From contig JASFQI010000309.1 in assembly GCA_050115555.1 (NCBI GenBank), positions 1 to 6,150 of the forward strand: a stretch of 6,150 nucleotides of DNA. Direction: 5' to 3'. A program made the position numbers and the translations under genes. Below, in pieces: positions 5,796 through 6,150 of this stretch (its first letter is position 1; the number at the start of each line of letters is the position of its first letter). The DNA is from JASFQI01 sp050115555 (GTDB taxonomy: Bacteria > Desulfobacterota > DSM-4660 > Desulfatiglandales > HGW-15). The notes below the pieces were generated by a model that made no database searches, was not told the DNA's origin, and saw nothing but the letters and a program-made list of their open reading frames with translations.

Positions 5796-6150
5796 ATGAA
5801 ACCGAAACGCCTTCTTCGGGAACTTTCACGGTACGAAATCGGGACCTACGCGGACATCATCTATCGCAACGCCCTTCTGTACCCGGACGATCTTGCATTC
5901 CAGTGCGATGCCCAAAAGATCTCCTTTCAGGACTTCAACCAGAGGGTGAACCGGCTCATCCATGCCCTCCAGGAATCAGGGGTTCCCAAGGGTTCGGTCC
6001 TGGGCATTCTGTCGTGGAACGGCCTCGAATACACCGAGGTTTACGGGGCGGCCATGAAGGGCGGCTTCATTGCCTCCCCTTTCAATGCCCGGTTACAGGA
6101 ACAGGAGCTCGATTTCCTGATCAACGACTCCGAAACCCATACCCTCTTTG
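5796..6150 (+). CDS. AMP-forming acyl-CoA synthetase (ligase), N-terminal part (3' end outside window)
   Basis: The open frame from ATG 5796 to the window end encodes 118 residues. They read as the start of an ATP-dependent, AMP-forming acid:CoA ligase: a helix with TYADIIYRNALLYPDDLAF, then ISFQDFNQRVNRLIHALQ and GVPKGSVLGILSWNGLEY, and later YGAAMKGGFIASPFNARL and ELDFLINDSE. These are the usual N-terminal landmarks of the family; the P-loop-like AMP-binding motif and the acid-binding pocket lie beyond the window, so the substrate cannot be judged. The enzyme would activate a free acid to its CoA thioester in the cytoplasm, feeding the fused hydratase/dehydrogenase and perhaps the Mo enzyme. 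It lies 116 bases after the regulator, behind a perfect palindrome, so its expression is probably controlled by that regulator. Confidence 0.9.
   Translation, partial: MKPKRLLRELSRYEIGTYADIIYRNALLYPDDLAFQCDAQKISFQDFNQRVNRLIHALQESGVPKGSVLGILSWNGLEYTEVYGAAMKGGFIASPFNARLQEQELDFLINDSETHTLF

Noticed and set aside
4950..5992. A shared 13-base string (GGGTTCCCAAGGG) at 4950-4962 and 5980-5992
   Set aside because: The second copy encodes the conserved GVPKG part of the ligase. A match of this length alone is weak evidence in a 6-kb window.
1..6150. A new defence, mobile or CRISPR-like system
   Set aside because: No spacer array, nuclease, helicase, integrase, transposase or toxin-antitoxin signature is present; all genes fit acyl-CoA metabolism and its regulation.

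Overview
The window is GC-rich bacterial DNA in which every gene reads on the + strand. The gene content points to an anaerobe that breaks down acids as CoA thioesters: a molybdenum hydroxylase of the xanthine dehydrogenase family, a fused 3-hydroxyacyl-CoA dehydrogenase/enoyl-CoA hydratase, a TetR-type regulator and an acyl-CoA synthetase. That combination resembles aromatic, alicyclic or fatty acid degraders among the Desulfobacterota (sulfate reducers and syntrophs). The phylum is an inference from gene content and protein style, not from a marker gene.

Layout. Positions 1-216 are the 3' end of a [2Fe-2S] small-subunit gene, and 276-2684 its molybdopterin large subunit. A 205-base gap (2685-2889) follows, containing hairpins and a degenerate repeat element. 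The fused gene at 2890-4914 has the dehydrogenase first and the hydratase second, the reverse of FadB. It ends in a stem-loop (4933-4962) and a clear intrinsic terminator (4988-5019). A well-formed promoter (5021-5050) then drives the TetR-family regulator (5086-5679). After a second repeat-rich gap, an AMP-forming acyl-CoA ligase gene starts at 5796 and runs off the end.

The most useful regulatory signal is an 18-bp palindrome upstream of the ligase (5763-5780). It recurs with 15 of 18 identical bases at the predicted transcription start of the regulator (5054-5071). The simplest reading is that the regulator represses itself and the ligase unit until an acyl-CoA (the likely ligand class, by family) releases it.

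As a working model, the ligase makes a CoA thioester, the Mo enzyme removes or adds oxygen on it, and the fused enzyme carries out hydration and NAD-dependent oxidation. The substrate cannot be read from the sequence. The Mo enzyme lacks the purine-binding Glu, and the dehydrogenase domain has two changed active-site positions, so textbook substrates should not be assumed. A second noteworthy signal is a diverged pair of roughly 80-bp inverted-repeat elements, one in each main gap; one of them supplies the last codons of the regulator gene. I see no CRISPR array, RNA gene, transposase, phage gene or defence system.
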